From Neopusillimonas maritima (GTDB lineage Bacteria; Pseudomonadota; Gammaproteobacteria; Burkholderiales; Burkholderiaceae_B), in the NCBI RefSeq assembly GCF_040930455.2, contig NZ_CP170494.1: 64,000 nucleotides of DNA; one strand, given 5' to 3'. Under the pieces are notes generated by a model that saw only the letters and a list, made by a program, of their open reading frames with translations, had not been told where the DNA came from and did no database searches. Both the position numbers and the translations under genes were made by a program. Below are positions 50,009 through 61,249 of the stretch, piece after piece (position 1 is the stretch's first letter; every line of letters starts with the position of its first letter).

Positions 50009-53000
50009 GTGCGTTCGTTTCCTAAAATACTACGCTGGCTGGGTTGGCTGGCCCTGTTCATTTATCTCGCTTTGGCGTCGGCCATTCTCATTTTGCGCTA
50101 TGGGATATTGCCTAACATTGATACCTGGCGTCCCGCTATTGAGCAGCAACTATCGCAGACGATGGGGGGAGAGGTTTCCCTGGAGCGGTTGCAGGCCGAT
50201 TGGAAAGGCCTGAATCCCAGCTTCGACATAACCGGTTTGCGTATTCACGATAACAGCAATGACCCGGTGCTTAGCCTGCCCCGCGTGCGTGCCCAACTGA
50301 GTTGGCTCGCGCTGTTGCGTGGGCAGGTTCAGTTTTCCACCTTGCAGGCCCAAGGCCTGGAACTGGACGTGCGCCGTGATTCGCAAAATAATTTTTGGGT
50401 GCTCGGGCAAGAGATCGATATATTTGATGGCGATGATAATGAGAAAACGCCGCCCCCGGCGCTGCAATGGTTACTGGGCCAGAAATCGCTGGTACTGTCG
50501 CAGGCAACGGTGCATTGGAAAGACGAGTTGCGCAATGCCCCGGTATTGTCATTGGAAAACGTTTATATCCAGTTCGAAGGGGATGGCCGCACCTATCAGG
50601 CGCGTGTGCGAGCCGGCGCACAATCCCTGATGCATTCAGCGGAATTATTGGTTGAATTGCAGTTCGAACAAGACTTAACGACTGCAGCAATGCCTGCGCA
50701 CATGGGCTCATTGCCCGCCTGGAGGGTTCGGGCTTATGCAGACATGCAAAACATGAATTCTGTGGCCTGGGCGCCGTGGGCTGACGTGCCAAAAACGCTG
50801 CAAAGTGCCATGGTGTCGACGCAGGCCTGGGTGGAAGCGCAGCGTAATCAGGCACCGCGGGTGATGCTTGACGCAAAAGTCATGAATGCCCAGTGGAGTG
50901 GTGCCGAAAACGCCCGAATCAAGTTAGACGATATGCGTGTTTTTGCCCAGGGCGAGCTTCCTCTTCTTGGCGGTACAACGTTGAGCCCGGAGACAACGCA
51001 GTTGGCTTTTGGCTTGCGTTTGCAAGCCATGGATGTCGACATGCCGTCGATCTTCAGCAGCCCACTGGCTTTTGATGATATCCAGTTGGGGGGAAAGTTA
51101 AGCCATGGACAGGGCGCGCTAAAGCGGCTTGATTTACATGCCGCCCGCATCGTCAATGCCGATATGGATGTCTCCTTTGAGGGGCATTGGCATGACGATC
51201 CGGCCCTGTCACTGGGTGCGGTGGAAACGCAGGGTCGCTTTGCCCGGGCCAGCTTGAATGCCATTCATCGTTATCTGCCGCTGGAAGTTGATGCCGATGC
51301 GCGCGACTGGATGTCTACCGGCTTGGTGCAGGGCCAGTTGTTGGGTGCCGGGTTTGTGTTGCGTGGTGATCTGGCTGCTTTTCCATTTGGCGACGAGCCG
51401 GAGAAAGGGCACTTTTATGTGGGCGGCCCGCTGAAGGACGCCATTATCGATTATGTGCCCTCAACACCCGATAGTCTGGGGTGGCCGCGCCTGGAGGGGT
51501 TGAACGGCTTGGCATCGTTAACCGGGGTTGATCTTCGTGTGCAGGCCGACGCGGGTAGCGTAACGCCGGGCGACGGCCCTGCTATTGCCCTTAATCGGGT
51601 ATTGGCACGTATCCCCAATATCGAAGACAACGCCATATTGTCGGTTGAGGGGCAATCATCAGCGCCGGCCACCGCGTATCTGGCGTTAAATCGACATTCG
51701 CCGCTGGGCGGACTGCTGGACAATGCATTGGACGAGGCACGTGCCGACGGCACCTGGAATGTGCCTTTATGGCTGAATGTGCCACTTTACGATACCGACG
51801 AAACAACGGTGTCGGGGTCCGTCGTGTTCAATGGTGGAACGTTCCAACTGGATTCCGTTATGCCAGTTATGTCAGGAGTGAACGGTCAGCTCGATTTTTC
51901 AGACACCGGCATTCGTTCGCAGGGTGTTAAAGCAACTGCTTTGGGAGGCGCACTGGCCATCTCAGGGGGGCTGGGAGGTGATAACAAGAACCTTGTGATT
52001 GCAGGCGAAGCAAGTTCCCAAGCTATTGCCCGTTTCGCCGGGTTAAGTAATGACGTGGGCCTGGAGGGGCGGGCTGCTTATCGGGTTGAGGTCGAGCGTA
52101 CGCCGGCCGGGCGTTACGATATCGCCTTAACGTCGAACCTGAAGGGCATGCGTATTGATTTGCCCAGTCCTTTAGGCAAATTTGCCGATGAGAGCAAGGA
52201 GCTTGAGGCACAGTGGGCGCCGCTGGGGCAAGGGCGCGCTCAGTTGCAAGTACGTATTGGTAACGACATTCGCATGGACATGCGCCGCGATCCGGCCGTG
52301 AAAGGAGCGTATTTCAACCGCGCGGTGATGGCGTTGAATCAACCACTGTCGCTTCCTGATGCAGGAATGAACATTGACGTCCGGTATCCCGCGCTGGATC
52401 TGGATGCCTGGTTGGCCTTGATGGACTCCCCGTCTCAGGAAGCTTCAGCGTCCCCGGGCTTGTTGCCGGCACTCAATCAAATTCGTATTCAGGCTGATCG
52501 CTTGCGTGTGCAGGATGTTGATTTGACCAAGGCTACGTTAACGTTGTCGCCGCTTAGGCAACCCGATGGATGGCGATTGGATATCAGTTCCAGCCAGACT
52601 GCCGGTACGTTATGGTGGCGTGAACCTGTCTTGGGCAAACCGGCGTCACTTGAGGGTAAGTTTGCCCGGCTGGCGTTAGGGAACCCGGATGCCCCCGAAA
52701 CGACAGATGAAATCAAGCCGCCGTCGGAGTCACGATTTGAAGATTTCAAAATACCGTCTCTTAATCTAACGGTGGACGACCTGGTGGTGTATGGCGAAAG
52801 TGTGGGCGCCGTGACACTCAATGGTTCAGCCTCGGGTGCCGGTCGGGTTCTGAATATTGATCAATTGGAAATTAAGAATACAGGTGCAACGCTAAATGGG
52901 AAAGGCGTATGGCGGCTGGACGGTGGCAACCGCGGTTTGTCGTTAAATGCCTCATTGGCCGTTCAGGACCTGGGGCGGTTTCTTGACCATGTGGGGTTGA

Positions 53001-53560
53001 AGCGGGCGGTAACCGGCGGCCATGGTTATGTTGAAGGCACACTCACCTGGAATAATCTGCCGTGGCGTTTTCAGAAGTCTGACTTGCAGGGGCAGTTGAA
53101 CGTTAAGTTGGAGAAAGGGCGTTTAAGCTCTGTGAATTCAAGGTCGGCCCGCGTGTTGGAGTTACTGTCATTGCAGTCTTTGCAGCGGATTCTGTCGTTC
53201 GATGCGAATCCAGAAGGGGCGTTTGCGCAAGGTTTCCCTTTTGATTTACTGGAAGGTTCGATACAAATTCAAAGCGGCGTGATGAGTACCAATAACTTTC
53301 GTGTGAATAGCGCAGTGGGCACAATCAGCCTGGGTGGCGACGTGAATGTGGTGAATGAAACGCTCGATTTACAGGCGATGGTGGTGCCCAACCTGGACAT
53401 GAGTGGCGCTTCGGTGGCCGCAGGTATCATTAACCCGATTGTGGGTGTGGGGGCGTTCCTGACGCAATGGCTTTTGAAAGCACCGCTTAGCAAAGCAATG
53501 ACGGTCCATTACGATGTTTCCGGAACCTGGGCCGATCCACAATTGCGTGAGCTCAAATAA
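50009..53560 (+). CDS. YhdP-family (AsmA-like) envelope protein
   Basis: A 1183-residue protein with one N-terminal helix (LGWLALFIYLALASAILILR) and a long, beta-rich periplasmic region. The N-terminal DUF3971-like part contains RPAIEQQLSQTMGGEVSLER and WKGLNPSFDITGLRIHD; the C-terminal AsmA-like part contains RLSSVNSRSARVLELLSLQS and ends IINPIVGVGAFLTQWLLKAP. Homologues such as YhdP (about 1270 residues in E. coli) are thought to form a bridge for phospholipid transport to the outer membrane. It starts at GTG 50009, after AGGGATTTC. It is divergent from glnE and monocistronic. Confidence 0.87.
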   Translation: MRSFPKILRWLGWLALFIYLALASAILILRYGILPNIDTWRPAIEQQLSQTMGGEVSLERLQADWKGLNPSFDITGLRIHDNSNDPVLSLPRVRAQLSWLALLRGQVQFSTLQAQGLELDVRRDSQNNFWVLGQEIDIFDGDDNEKTPPPALQWLLGQKSLVLSQATVHWKDELRNAPVLSLENVYIQFEGDGRTYQARVRAGAQSLMHSAELLVELQFEQDLTTAAMPAHMGSLPAWRVRAYADMQNMNSVAWAPWADVPKTLQSAMVSTQAWVEAQRNQAPRVMLDAKVMNAQWSGAENARIKLDDMRVFAQGELPLLGGTTLSPETTQLAFGLRLQAMDVDMPSIFSSPLAFDDIQLGGKLSHGQGALKRLDLHAARIVNADMDVSFEGHWHDDPALSLGAVETQGRFARASLNAIHRYLPLEVDADARDWMSTGLVQGQLLGAGFVLRGDLAAFPFGDEPEKGHFYVGGPLKDAIIDYVPSTPDSLGWPRLEGLNGLASLTGVDLRVQADAGSVTPGDGPAIALNRVLARIPNIEDNAILSVEGQSSAPATAYLALNRHSPLGGLLDNALDEARADGTWNVPLWLNVPLYDTDETTVSGSVVFNGGTFQLDSVMPVMSGVNGQLDFSDTGIRSQGVKATALGGALAISGGLGGDNKNLVIAGEASSQAIARFAGLSNDVGLEGRAAYRVEVERTPAGRYDIALTSNLKGMRIDLPSPLGKFADESKELEAQWAPLGQGRAQLQVRIGNDIRMDMRRDPAVKGAYFNRAVMALNQPLSLPDAGMNIDVRYPALDLDAWLALMDSPSQEASASPGLLPALNQIRIQADRLRVQDVDLTKATLTLSPLRQPDGWRLDISSSQTAGTLWWREPVLGKPASLEGKFARLALGNPDAPETTDEIKPPSESRFEDFKIPSLNLTVDDLVVYGESVGAVTLNGSASGAGRVLNIDQLEIKNTGATLNGKGVWRLDGGNRGLSLNASLAVQDLGRFLDHVGLKRAVTGGHGYVEGTLTWNNLPWRFQKSDLQGQLNVKLEKGRLSSVNSRSARVLELLSLQSLQRILSFDANPEGAFAQGFPFDLLEGSIQIQSGVMSTNNFRVNSAVGTISLGGDVNVVNETLDLQAMVVPNLDMSGASVAAGIINPIVGVGAFLTQWLLKAPLSKAMTVHYDVSGTWADPQLRELK

Positions 53561-53564
53561 GAAG

Positions 53565-53605
53565 GGGTTGGCCTTCTGGCGGTGTTATGAACCACCGGCC
53601 AACCC
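53565..53605. terminator. Hairpin between convergent yhdP-like gene and gdhA
   Basis: GGGTTGGCC and GGCCAACCC form a perfect 9-bp stem, with a smaller GGTG/CACC stem in the loop. Neither side has a T-run, so it may be a Rho-assisted or bidirectional end and not a canonical terminator. Confidence 0.35.
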
Positions 53606-53635
53606 AATCTGTTTAGTCACGTGTATTCCTTTTAC

Positions 53636-54976
53636 TTAATACACGCCTTGCTGCAACATGGCATCGGCAACTTTCACGAAGCCCGCAATGTTGGCACCGT
53701 CGACATAGTTCACTGTATCGCCGCGTTGCCCGTAGCGCACGCAGTTCTGGTGGATGTCTCGCATAATGGCGTGTAATTTGGCATCAACGTCTTCACGCGG
53801 CCATGACAGGCGTGCCGAGTTTTGGCTCATTTCAAGGCCTGACACTGCAACCCCGCCCGCGTTGCTGGCTTTGCCCGGCGCATACAACACACCCGCTTCG
53901 ATAAAGAGATCGGCTGCGTCTATTGTGGTGGGCATATTGGCGCCTTCAGAAATACAACGAACGCCATTGTTGATGAGTGTCCTGGCGTCGTCGATTTCCA
54001 GTTCGTTCTGGGTGGCGCAGGGCATGGCGACTTCGACTGGAACGTGCCACGGACGCTTGCCTTGTTCATACGTCAGGTTCAGCTCTTTGGCATACGTGGC
54101 CAGGCGTTCACGGCGATTATTTTTGATCTCCATGAGCAATGCGAGCTTTTCAGGCGTAAAGCCGGCCGGATCAACGATGCAACCGTCGGAGTCGGACACG
54201 GTAATGACTTTGGCACCGATTTGCATGCATTTCTCGATGGCATACTGGGCCACATTGCCCGAACCCGAGACGGAGACGGTCATGCCGTCAAGTGAGCGCC
54301 CGGCGTGTTTGAGCATTTCTTCAGCAAAATAGACTGTGCCGTAACCCGTTGCCTCCGGACGGATCAAGCTGCCGCCGAACGCCAGGCCCTTACCGGTAAA
54401 TACGCTGGCGGCCGAGTTCGACAGTTTTTTCATCATGCCGGTCATGTAACCCACTTCGCGTGCGCCCACACCGATGTCGCCTGCAGGGACATCGGTATCG
54501 GGCCCAAGGTGGCGATACAGTTCAACAATGAGCGCCTGGCAAAACCGCATGACTTCCCCGTCGGACTTGCCTTTCGGGTTGAAGTCGGAGCCGCCTTTAC
54601 CCGCGCCCATGGGCAGCGTGGTAAGGGCGTTTTTGAAGGTTTGCTCGAACGCCAGGAATTTCAGAATGGAGAGATTCACCGACGGGTGAAAGCGCATGCC
54701 ACCTTTGTAGGGACCAATGGCCGAGCTGTGTTGAACACGGAATGCCCGGTTGGTTTGCACTTCGCCTTTGTCGTCGACCCAGGACACACGAAACTGAATG
54801 ACGCGTTCCGGTTCTACAAGACGGTTCAGCAAGCCCTGTTCCGCGTATTGCGGATTTTGTTCGATGAATGGCCACAGCGATGCCATGACCTCCCTGACCG
54901 CCTGCATAAACTCAGGCTGATGCGGGTCGCGCACCTGGAGTTGCTCCAGGAACTGGTTAAGACTGGGTAGTTTCAT
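53636..54976 (-). CDS. gdhA: NADP-specific glutamate dehydrogenase
   Basis: A 446-residue hexameric GDH incorporating ammonium into 2-oxoglutarate. IGPYKGGMRFHPSVN and the catalytic Lys in LPMGAGKGGSDFNPKGKS are clear; PAGDIGVGAREVGYM follows. The Rossmann domain has VSGSGNVAQYAIEKC with the NADP-favouring Ser-Asp-Ser after it (VITVSDSDG). The length and N-terminus match the E. coli GdhA (GDH-4) subclass, anabolic type. Transcribed alone. Confidence 0.97.
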   Translation of the reverse strand: MKLPSLNQFLEQLQVRDPHQPEFMQAVREVMASLWPFIEQNPQYAEQGLLNRLVEPERVIQFRVSWVDDKGEVQTNRAFRVQHSSAIGPYKGGMRFHPSVNLSILKFLAFEQTFKNALTTLPMGAGKGGSDFNPKGKSDGEVMRFCQALIVELYRHLGPDTDVPAGDIGVGAREVGYMTGMMKKLSNSAASVFTGKGLAFGGSLIRPEATGYGTVYFAEEMLKHAGRSLDGMTVSVSGSGNVAQYAIEKCMQIGAKVITVSDSDGCIVDPAGFTPEKLALLMEIKNNRRERLATYAKELNLTYEQGKRPWHVPVEVAMPCATQNELEIDDARTLINNGVRCISEGANMPTTIDAADLFIEAGVLYAPGKASNAGGVAVSGLEMSQNSARLSWPREDVDAKLHAIMRDIHQNCVRYGQRGDTVNYVDGANIAGFVKVADAMLQQGVY

Positions 54977-55075
54977 TCGTTTTTGCTCTGTAGTTTTGTG
55001 TCGGCCACGAGAATACCGGCACAGTGGCTAAAGAAAAATTGTTTTTTGCCCGTTATCGCCGGGCTTATGATGCAG

Positions 55076-55099
55076 CAAGCCTCTCGAAAGAGAGGCTTG
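55076..55099 (-). terminator. GAAA-loop hairpin downstream of rho
   Basis: CAAGCCTCTC and GAGAGGCTTG form a perfect 10-bp stem around a four-base loop, 18 bases past the rho stop. No T-run follows on the minus strand, so it may stabilise the 3' end or act with Rho itself. Confidence 0.4.
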
Positions 55100-55116
55100 A
55101 GAGAGTGGAGATGAGT

Positions 55117-56373
<1,257 letters not shown>

Positions 56374-56452
56374 GGAGAGAAAAGAGAAGGGAAGTTATGC
56401 GTTGATGGCAGGCCGAGACAGGCCTGCGCGCAAGACAAAATTAAAGGGTTAT

Positions 56453-56779
56453 TTACAGAGCTTCTTCAAGAAAGCTGTTCAGTTGCGACTTTGACATGGC
56501 CCCTACCTTGGTAACCGCCGCTTCGCCGTTTTTGAACAGCATGAGCGTTGGGATGCCACGTACGCCATATTTGGCGGGGACGTCGGGGTTTTCGTCGACA
56601 TTCAGTTTCGCGATAGTAACACGACCCTGAAAGGTTTGTGCAGCTTCGTCGAGCAGTGGTGCAATCATTTTGCACGGGCCGCACCAGGCAGCCCAATAAT
56701 CGACCAGGACGGGAACATCGGATTGAAGCACTTCGGCTTCAAAATTGGCGTCAGTTACGGTTTTGATGAGGTTACTCAT
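56453..56779 (-). CDS. trxA: Thioredoxin 1
   Basis: A 108-residue thioredoxin with active site DYWAAWCGPCKMIAPL, the cis-Pro region VRGIPTLMLFKNGE and the buried Asp in VPVLVDYW. It reduces protein disulfides with thioredoxin reductase. It is upstream of rho, probably co-transcribed. Its promoter must lie in the 131-base divergent region shared with parE. Confidence 0.97.
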   Translation of the reverse strand: MSNLIKTVTDANFEAEVLQSDVPVLVDYWAAWCGPCKMIAPLLDEAAQTFQGRVTIAKLNVDENPDVPAKYGVRGIPTLMLFKNGEAAVTKVGAMSKSQLNSFLEEAL

Positions 56780-56910
56780 GATGTGAGAAAAAGTTCAGGT
56801 TACTGAAAAAACTATACTAAGCATAACATTAGCCCGCTTAACCTGACTACTGAGTCGCGCGAAGTCAGGCAAAATACGGTTTTTTCATTTGTTCGATTTC
56901 AGGGGGTCAT

Positions 56911-58875
56911 TTGGCGAACGCACCACAGTACGACGAAGGGTCCATCAAGGTTTTGAAAGGCCTGGAGCCGGTCCGGCAGCGGCCGGGCATGTATACGCGC
57001 ACCGAAAATCCGCTGCATATCATTCAGGAAGTCATTGATAACGCGGCCGATGAGGCGCTGGCAGGGTTCGGTGGCAAAATCAGTGTCACGCTGCATACCG
57101 ACGGCAGTATTTCGGTTGAAGACGACGGCCGTGGCATTCCGGTGGGCTTGCATCCGGAAGAGCAGGTGCCGGTGGTGGAAATAGTTTTCACGCGCTTGCA
57201 CGCGGGTGGGAAGTTCGACAAGAAAGCGGGCGGGGCCTATGCCTTTTCAGGCGGGTTGCACGGGGTCGGCGTATCGGTCACGAATGCGTTATCGACTCGT
57301 CTTGAGGTGGACGTCTGGCGTGATGCTCAGGCGCATCGGCTGGCGTTTCAGAATGGTGATGTGGTTGAACCCCTGGCGCTGCAAGGCTCGGTCGGCAAGC
57401 GCCGCTCGGGCACTCGCGTACGCGTATGGCCCAATCCCAAGTATTTCGATTCCGCCGTCATTCCCGCCGCCGACCTGGTGCATTCGTTACGCAGCAAGGC
57501 GGTATTGCTTAGTGGTGTCAAAGTTTCGCTGACCATTGAAAAAACCGGTGAAACGCGTGAGTGGCAGTACGACGACGGCTTAAAAGGCTATTTGAATGAG
57601 GCGTTAGGCGAAGCCGAACGGATTGTGCCCCTGTTTGAAGGCAAGCGGTATGCCGAGGCGGGCGACGATACATTTTCCGAAGGTGAGGGTGCGCACTGGG
57701 CCGTTGTCTGGTCGGCTGAAGGCCCTGTGGTGCGAGAGTCCTATGTAAATTTGATCCCGACACCAGCGGGCGGCACACATGAAGCAGGGCTGCGTGATGG
57801 TTTGTTCAATGCAGTGAAATCGTTTGCAGAACTGCATAGCCTGATTCCTAAAGGGGTGAAGCTGTTACCTGAAGATGTCTTTGCGCGGGCCAGCTTCGTA
57901 CTGTCTGCGAAAATTCTCGACCCTCAATTTCAGGGGCAGATCAAGGAGCGCCTGAATAGTCGTGATGCCGTGAGGCTGGTAAGCGCCTATGTAAAAAACG
58001 CACTGGAACTGACTCTGCATGCCGATGTAGAAGCCGGCAAGAAATTGGCCGAAAGCGCCATTCGTCAGGCCCAGGCCCGCGCGCGCTCGGCCCAGAAAGT
58101 TGAGAAACGTAAAAGTTCGGGCGTTGCCGTTCTACCAGGTAAGCTAACCGATTGTGAATCCAACGATCCTGAACGCACTGAGTTGTTTCTGGTCGAGGGT
58201 GACTCGGCCGGTGGGTCTGCAAAAATGGGGCGCGACAAAACCTTTCAGGCTATTTTGCCTTTGCGAGGCAAGGTTTTGAACTCGTGGGAAGTTGACCGCG
58301 ACCGGTTATTTGCCAACAACGAAATTCACGATATTTCCGTGGCAATCGGGGTCGACCCCCACGGCCCGGGCGATCAGGTGGATTTGTCGGGTTTGCGCTA
58401 TGGGCGGGTCTGTATTTTGTCGGATGCCGACGTTGACGGTTCGCATATTCAAGTGTTGCTGCTGACCTTGTTCTTTCGCCATTTTCCGCGTCTGGTCGAG
58501 GCGGGGAATGTTTACGTGGCAAGGCCACCGCTATTCCGGGTCGACGTACCCGCCCAAGGCAAGCGTACCGCGCGTAAACTGTATTGTCTTGATCATGGCG
58601 AGCTGGAAGCGGTGCAAGATAAATTGCGCGCGGAAGGCGTACGTGAGGGGGCCTGGAGCATCAGTCGCTTCAAGGGTCTGGGCGAGATGAGTGCCGAACA
58701 GTTGTGGGAAACCACCATGAACCCCGACACGCGTCGTTTGGTGGCGGTGAGCTACGGTGATCTAGGTATGGAAGCGACAGTCGACATGTTTGATATGTTG
58801 ATGGGCAAGGGCGAATCGGCGCAACGCCGAGCCTGGCTGGAGGAAAAAGGCAACCTGGCTGATGTGGATGTGTAA
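56911..58875 (+). CDS. parE: DNA topoisomerase IV subunit B
   Basis: The 654-residue ATPase subunit of topoisomerase IV, which decatenates daughter chromosomes. The GHKL ATPase has GLEPVRQRPGMY, EVIDNAADEA, DDGRGIP and GGLHGVGVSVTNAL; the transducer follows. The TOPRIM domain has LVEGDSAGGSAKMGRD and LSDADVDGSHIQ, and the C-terminus RFKGLGEMSAEQLWETTMNP. It lacks the extra domain of GyrB, and parC directly downstream confirms ParE. It uses a TTG start at 56911 with AGGGGG four bases upstream. Confidence 0.95.
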   Translation: MANAPQYDEGSIKVLKGLEPVRQRPGMYTRTENPLHIIQEVIDNAADEALAGFGGKISVTLHTDGSISVEDDGRGIPVGLHPEEQVPVVEIVFTRLHAGGKFDKKAGGAYAFSGGLHGVGVSVTNALSTRLEVDVWRDAQAHRLAFQNGDVVEPLALQGSVGKRRSGTRVRVWPNPKYFDSAVIPAADLVHSLRSKAVLLSGVKVSLTIEKTGETREWQYDDGLKGYLNEALGEAERIVPLFEGKRYAEAGDDTFSEGEGAHWAVVWSAEGPVVRESYVNLIPTPAGGTHEAGLRDGLFNAVKSFAELHSLIPKGVKLLPEDVFARASFVLSAKILDPQFQGQIKERLNSRDAVRLVSAYVKNALELTLHADVEAGKKLAESAIRQAQARARSAQKVEKRKSSGVAVLPGKLTDCESNDPERTELFLVEGDSAGGSAKMGRDKTFQAILPLRGKVLNSWEVDRDRLFANNEIHDISVAIGVDPHGPGDQVDLSGLRYGRVCILSDADVDGSHIQVLLLTLFFRHFPRLVEAGNVYVARPPLFRVDVPAQGKRTARKLYCLDHGELEAVQDKLRAEGVREGAWSISRFKGLGEMSAEQLWETTMNPDTRRLVAVSYGDLGMEATVDMFDMLMGKGESAQRRAWLEEKGNLADVDV

Positions 58876-58918
58876 CGGCCTCACGACTCACTTTGTACGA
58901 CAGCCTTAGCAGGAAATT

Positions 58919-61222
58919 ATGGACAGCACACAAGTAGGTTTATTTGATAGTGATGAAGGCGGCGAACAGCTAACACTGGGTCTTTACGCCGAACAGGCGT
59001 ACCTTGATTACGCGGTTTCAGTGGTGCGGGGGCGGGCGTTGCCCGATGTGGCCGATGGCCAGAAGCCCGTGCAGCGTCGTATTTTGTATGCCATGGACGC
59101 CATGGGTTTGGGGCCGGGCGCCAAGCCTGTGAAATCGGCCCGCGTGGTGGGCGATGTTTTGGGTAAGTATCACCCCCATGGCGATCAGGCGGCTTACGAT
59201 GCCATGGTACGGATGGCGCAGAACTTTTCACTGCGCTATCCCTTGGTCGACGGACACGGCAACTTTGGCTCGCGCGACGGTGATAACGCTGCTGCCATGC
59301 GGTATACGGAAGCCCGTTTAACGCCGTTTTCCCGTATCTTGCTCGACGAACTGGGCGAAGGGACGGTTGAGTTTATTGCCAATTATGATGGCAGTCAGAA
59401 AGAGCCGCAGTTACTGCCTGCGCGCTTGCCCGTTATGTTGCTGAACGGGGCTTCGGGGATTGCGGTTGGTATGGCCACCGAAGTGCCTTCGCATAATTTG
59501 CGTGAAGTGGCGCAGGCTTGCGTGGCTTTGTTGCGTAACCCCAAATTACCTGATGACGAATTGTTTGAAATGATTCCCGGCCCTGATTTTGCAGGGGGCG
59601 GGCAAATTATTTCGCCGCCGGAGGACATCGCCGCCGTGTATCGCAGCGGTCGAGGGTCTATTAAAGCGCGAGCGCGTTGGCAATTTGAAGAGTTGGCGCG
59701 GGGCCAATGGCAATTGGTCGTCACTGAATTGCCGCCCGGTACGTCGTCGCAGAAGATTCTGGAAGAGATTGAAGACCGCACGAATCCCAAGGTGAAAACG
59801 GGTAAAAAATCGCTCACGGCCGACCAGCAACAAACCAAGGCGTTAATGCTTAGTTTGTTGGACGCGGTTCGCGACGAGTCGGGCAAGCAGGCCGCGGTGC
59901 GTTTGGTTTTTGAACCCAAGAGCAGCCGTATTGATCGTGACGAATTTGTGAACACCTTATTGGCGCAAACCAGCCTTGAGGGCAATGTGTCGATTAACCT
60001 GGTGTGTATCGGTACAGACGGCCGTCCGGGTCAGCGTGCGTTGCGCGATATCTTGGCTGAGTGGCTGGGTTTTCGTACCGAAACGGTCACCCGGCGCACC
60101 CAATATCGTCTCGACAAGGTAACTGACCGTATCCATGTCCTGGAAGGGCGTATGGTGGTTTACTTGAATGTTGACGAGGTGATTCAGACTATTCGCGAGT
60201 CGGATGAGCCGCGTCCCGCACTGATGGAGCGATTCGACCTTTCCGAACGCCAGGCCGAAGACATTTTGGAAATGCGCTTGCGCCAGTTGGCCAAGTTGGA
60301 AGGTTTCAAAATTGAAAAAGAACTGGCCGCCCAGAAAGAAGAGCAAGGTCGCCTGGAGGCGCTGCTTGCAAGCCCGTCGGCCTTGAAGCGCCAAATTATC
60401 AAAGAGATTGATGCCGATACCAAACAGTATGGCGATGATCGGCGTACCCTGATTGAAGAGGCTGAAAAGGCGGTGCTGGAAACCAAAGTGGTCGACGAGC
60501 CGGTCACGGTGATTGTGTCGCAAAAAGGGTGGCTGCGTGCGCGTCAAGGGCATGGCCATGATGCTGCGCAGTTCAACTTCAAAATGGGTGACAGCCTGTA
60601 TGACGCTATCGAGTGTCGAACCACTGATAATTTGGTGGCATTATCGTCAACCGGGCGGGTGTACACCGTGCCGGTTGCCGGTTTGCCGTCGGCCCGCGGC
60701 GATGGCCAGCCTGTGACGTCGCTTATTGACCTGGAGCAGGGCGCCCAAGTGGTGCATATGGTGGCCGGCGACGCCGAGCAAGCCTGGTTCCTGGGCACAC
60801 AGTCGGGTTATGGTTTCATGGCAAAACTGAAAGACATGACGACGCGTCAGAAAGCGGGCAAGCAATTTGTTACGCTGGAAAAAGGCGATGCCATGCTTAA
60901 GCCCATTGGCTTGCAGGGAACCGACAAGGCCTTGGCGATGTTAACGCGTAAAGGGCGTTTTCTGATTGTCGATTTATCCGAATTCAAGACGCTTTCAGGG
61001 GGCGGTCGCGGCACGATCCTGATGGGACTCGATTCGGGTGACCGTCTTGAACAGTGGAGTGCGGTTAGCCCGGCCGGCGTGTGTTTGAGCGGTGTTTACC
61101 GTAATAAACAAACGGATGTTGTATTGGATGCGGCGGAAATGGAAGTGTATACAGGCAAGCGAGCGCGTAAAGGCCGCTCATTGGCCGTGAAGGTTAAACA
61201 ACCACAGCTGCGGCGTGCCTAA
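58919..61222 (+). CDS. parC: DNA topoisomerase IV subunit A
   Basis: The 767-residue cleavage subunit of topoisomerase IV. The catalytic Tyr129 is in AAAMRYTEARL. In the quinolone region GDQAAYDAM, Gln90 occupies the position of the E. coli Ser80 and Asp94 that of Glu84. A coiled-coil gate (EILEMRLRQLAKLEGF-like, residues about 440-490) and a shortened C-terminal pinwheel follow (no GyrA box; ends AVKVKQPQLRRA), which distinguishes ParC from GyrA at 4646. It starts 43 bases after parE. Confidence 0.96.
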   Translation: MDSTQVGLFDSDEGGEQLTLGLYAEQAYLDYAVSVVRGRALPDVADGQKPVQRRILYAMDAMGLGPGAKPVKSARVVGDVLGKYHPHGDQAAYDAMVRMAQNFSLRYPLVDGHGNFGSRDGDNAAAMRYTEARLTPFSRILLDELGEGTVEFIANYDGSQKEPQLLPARLPVMLLNGASGIAVGMATEVPSHNLREVAQACVALLRNPKLPDDELFEMIPGPDFAGGGQIISPPEDIAAVYRSGRGSIKARARWQFEELARGQWQLVVTELPPGTSSQKILEEIEDRTNPKVKTGKKSLTADQQQTKALMLSLLDAVRDESGKQAAVRLVFEPKSSRIDRDEFVNTLLAQTSLEGNVSINLVCIGTDGRPGQRALRDILAEWLGFRTETVTRRTQYRLDKVTDRIHVLEGRMVVYLNVDEVIQTIRESDEPRPALMERFDLSERQAEDILEMRLRQLAKLEGFKIEKELAAQKEEQGRLEALLASPSALKRQIIKEIDADTKQYGDDRRTLIEEAEKAVLETKVVDEPVTVIVSQKGWLRARQGHGHDAAQFNFKMGDSLYDAIECRTTDNLVALSSTGRVYTVPVAGLPSARGDGQPVTSLIDLEQGAQVVHMVAGDAEQAWFLGTQSGYGFMAKLKDMTTRQKAGKQFVTLEKGDAMLKPIGLQGTDKALAMLTRKGRFLIVDLSEFKTLSGGGRGTILMGLDSGDRLEQWSAVSPAGVCLSGVYRNKQTDVVLDAAEMEVYTGKRARKGRSLAVKVKQPQLRRA

Positions 61223-61249
61223 TTTATTAAATTGCAGGTAATGACAACA

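Noticed and set aside
56842..56869. CCTGACT/AGTCAGG inverted repeat in the trxA-parE divergent region as an operator
   Set aside because: Seven-base arms 14 bases apart occur by chance too easily, and no known regulator site matches.
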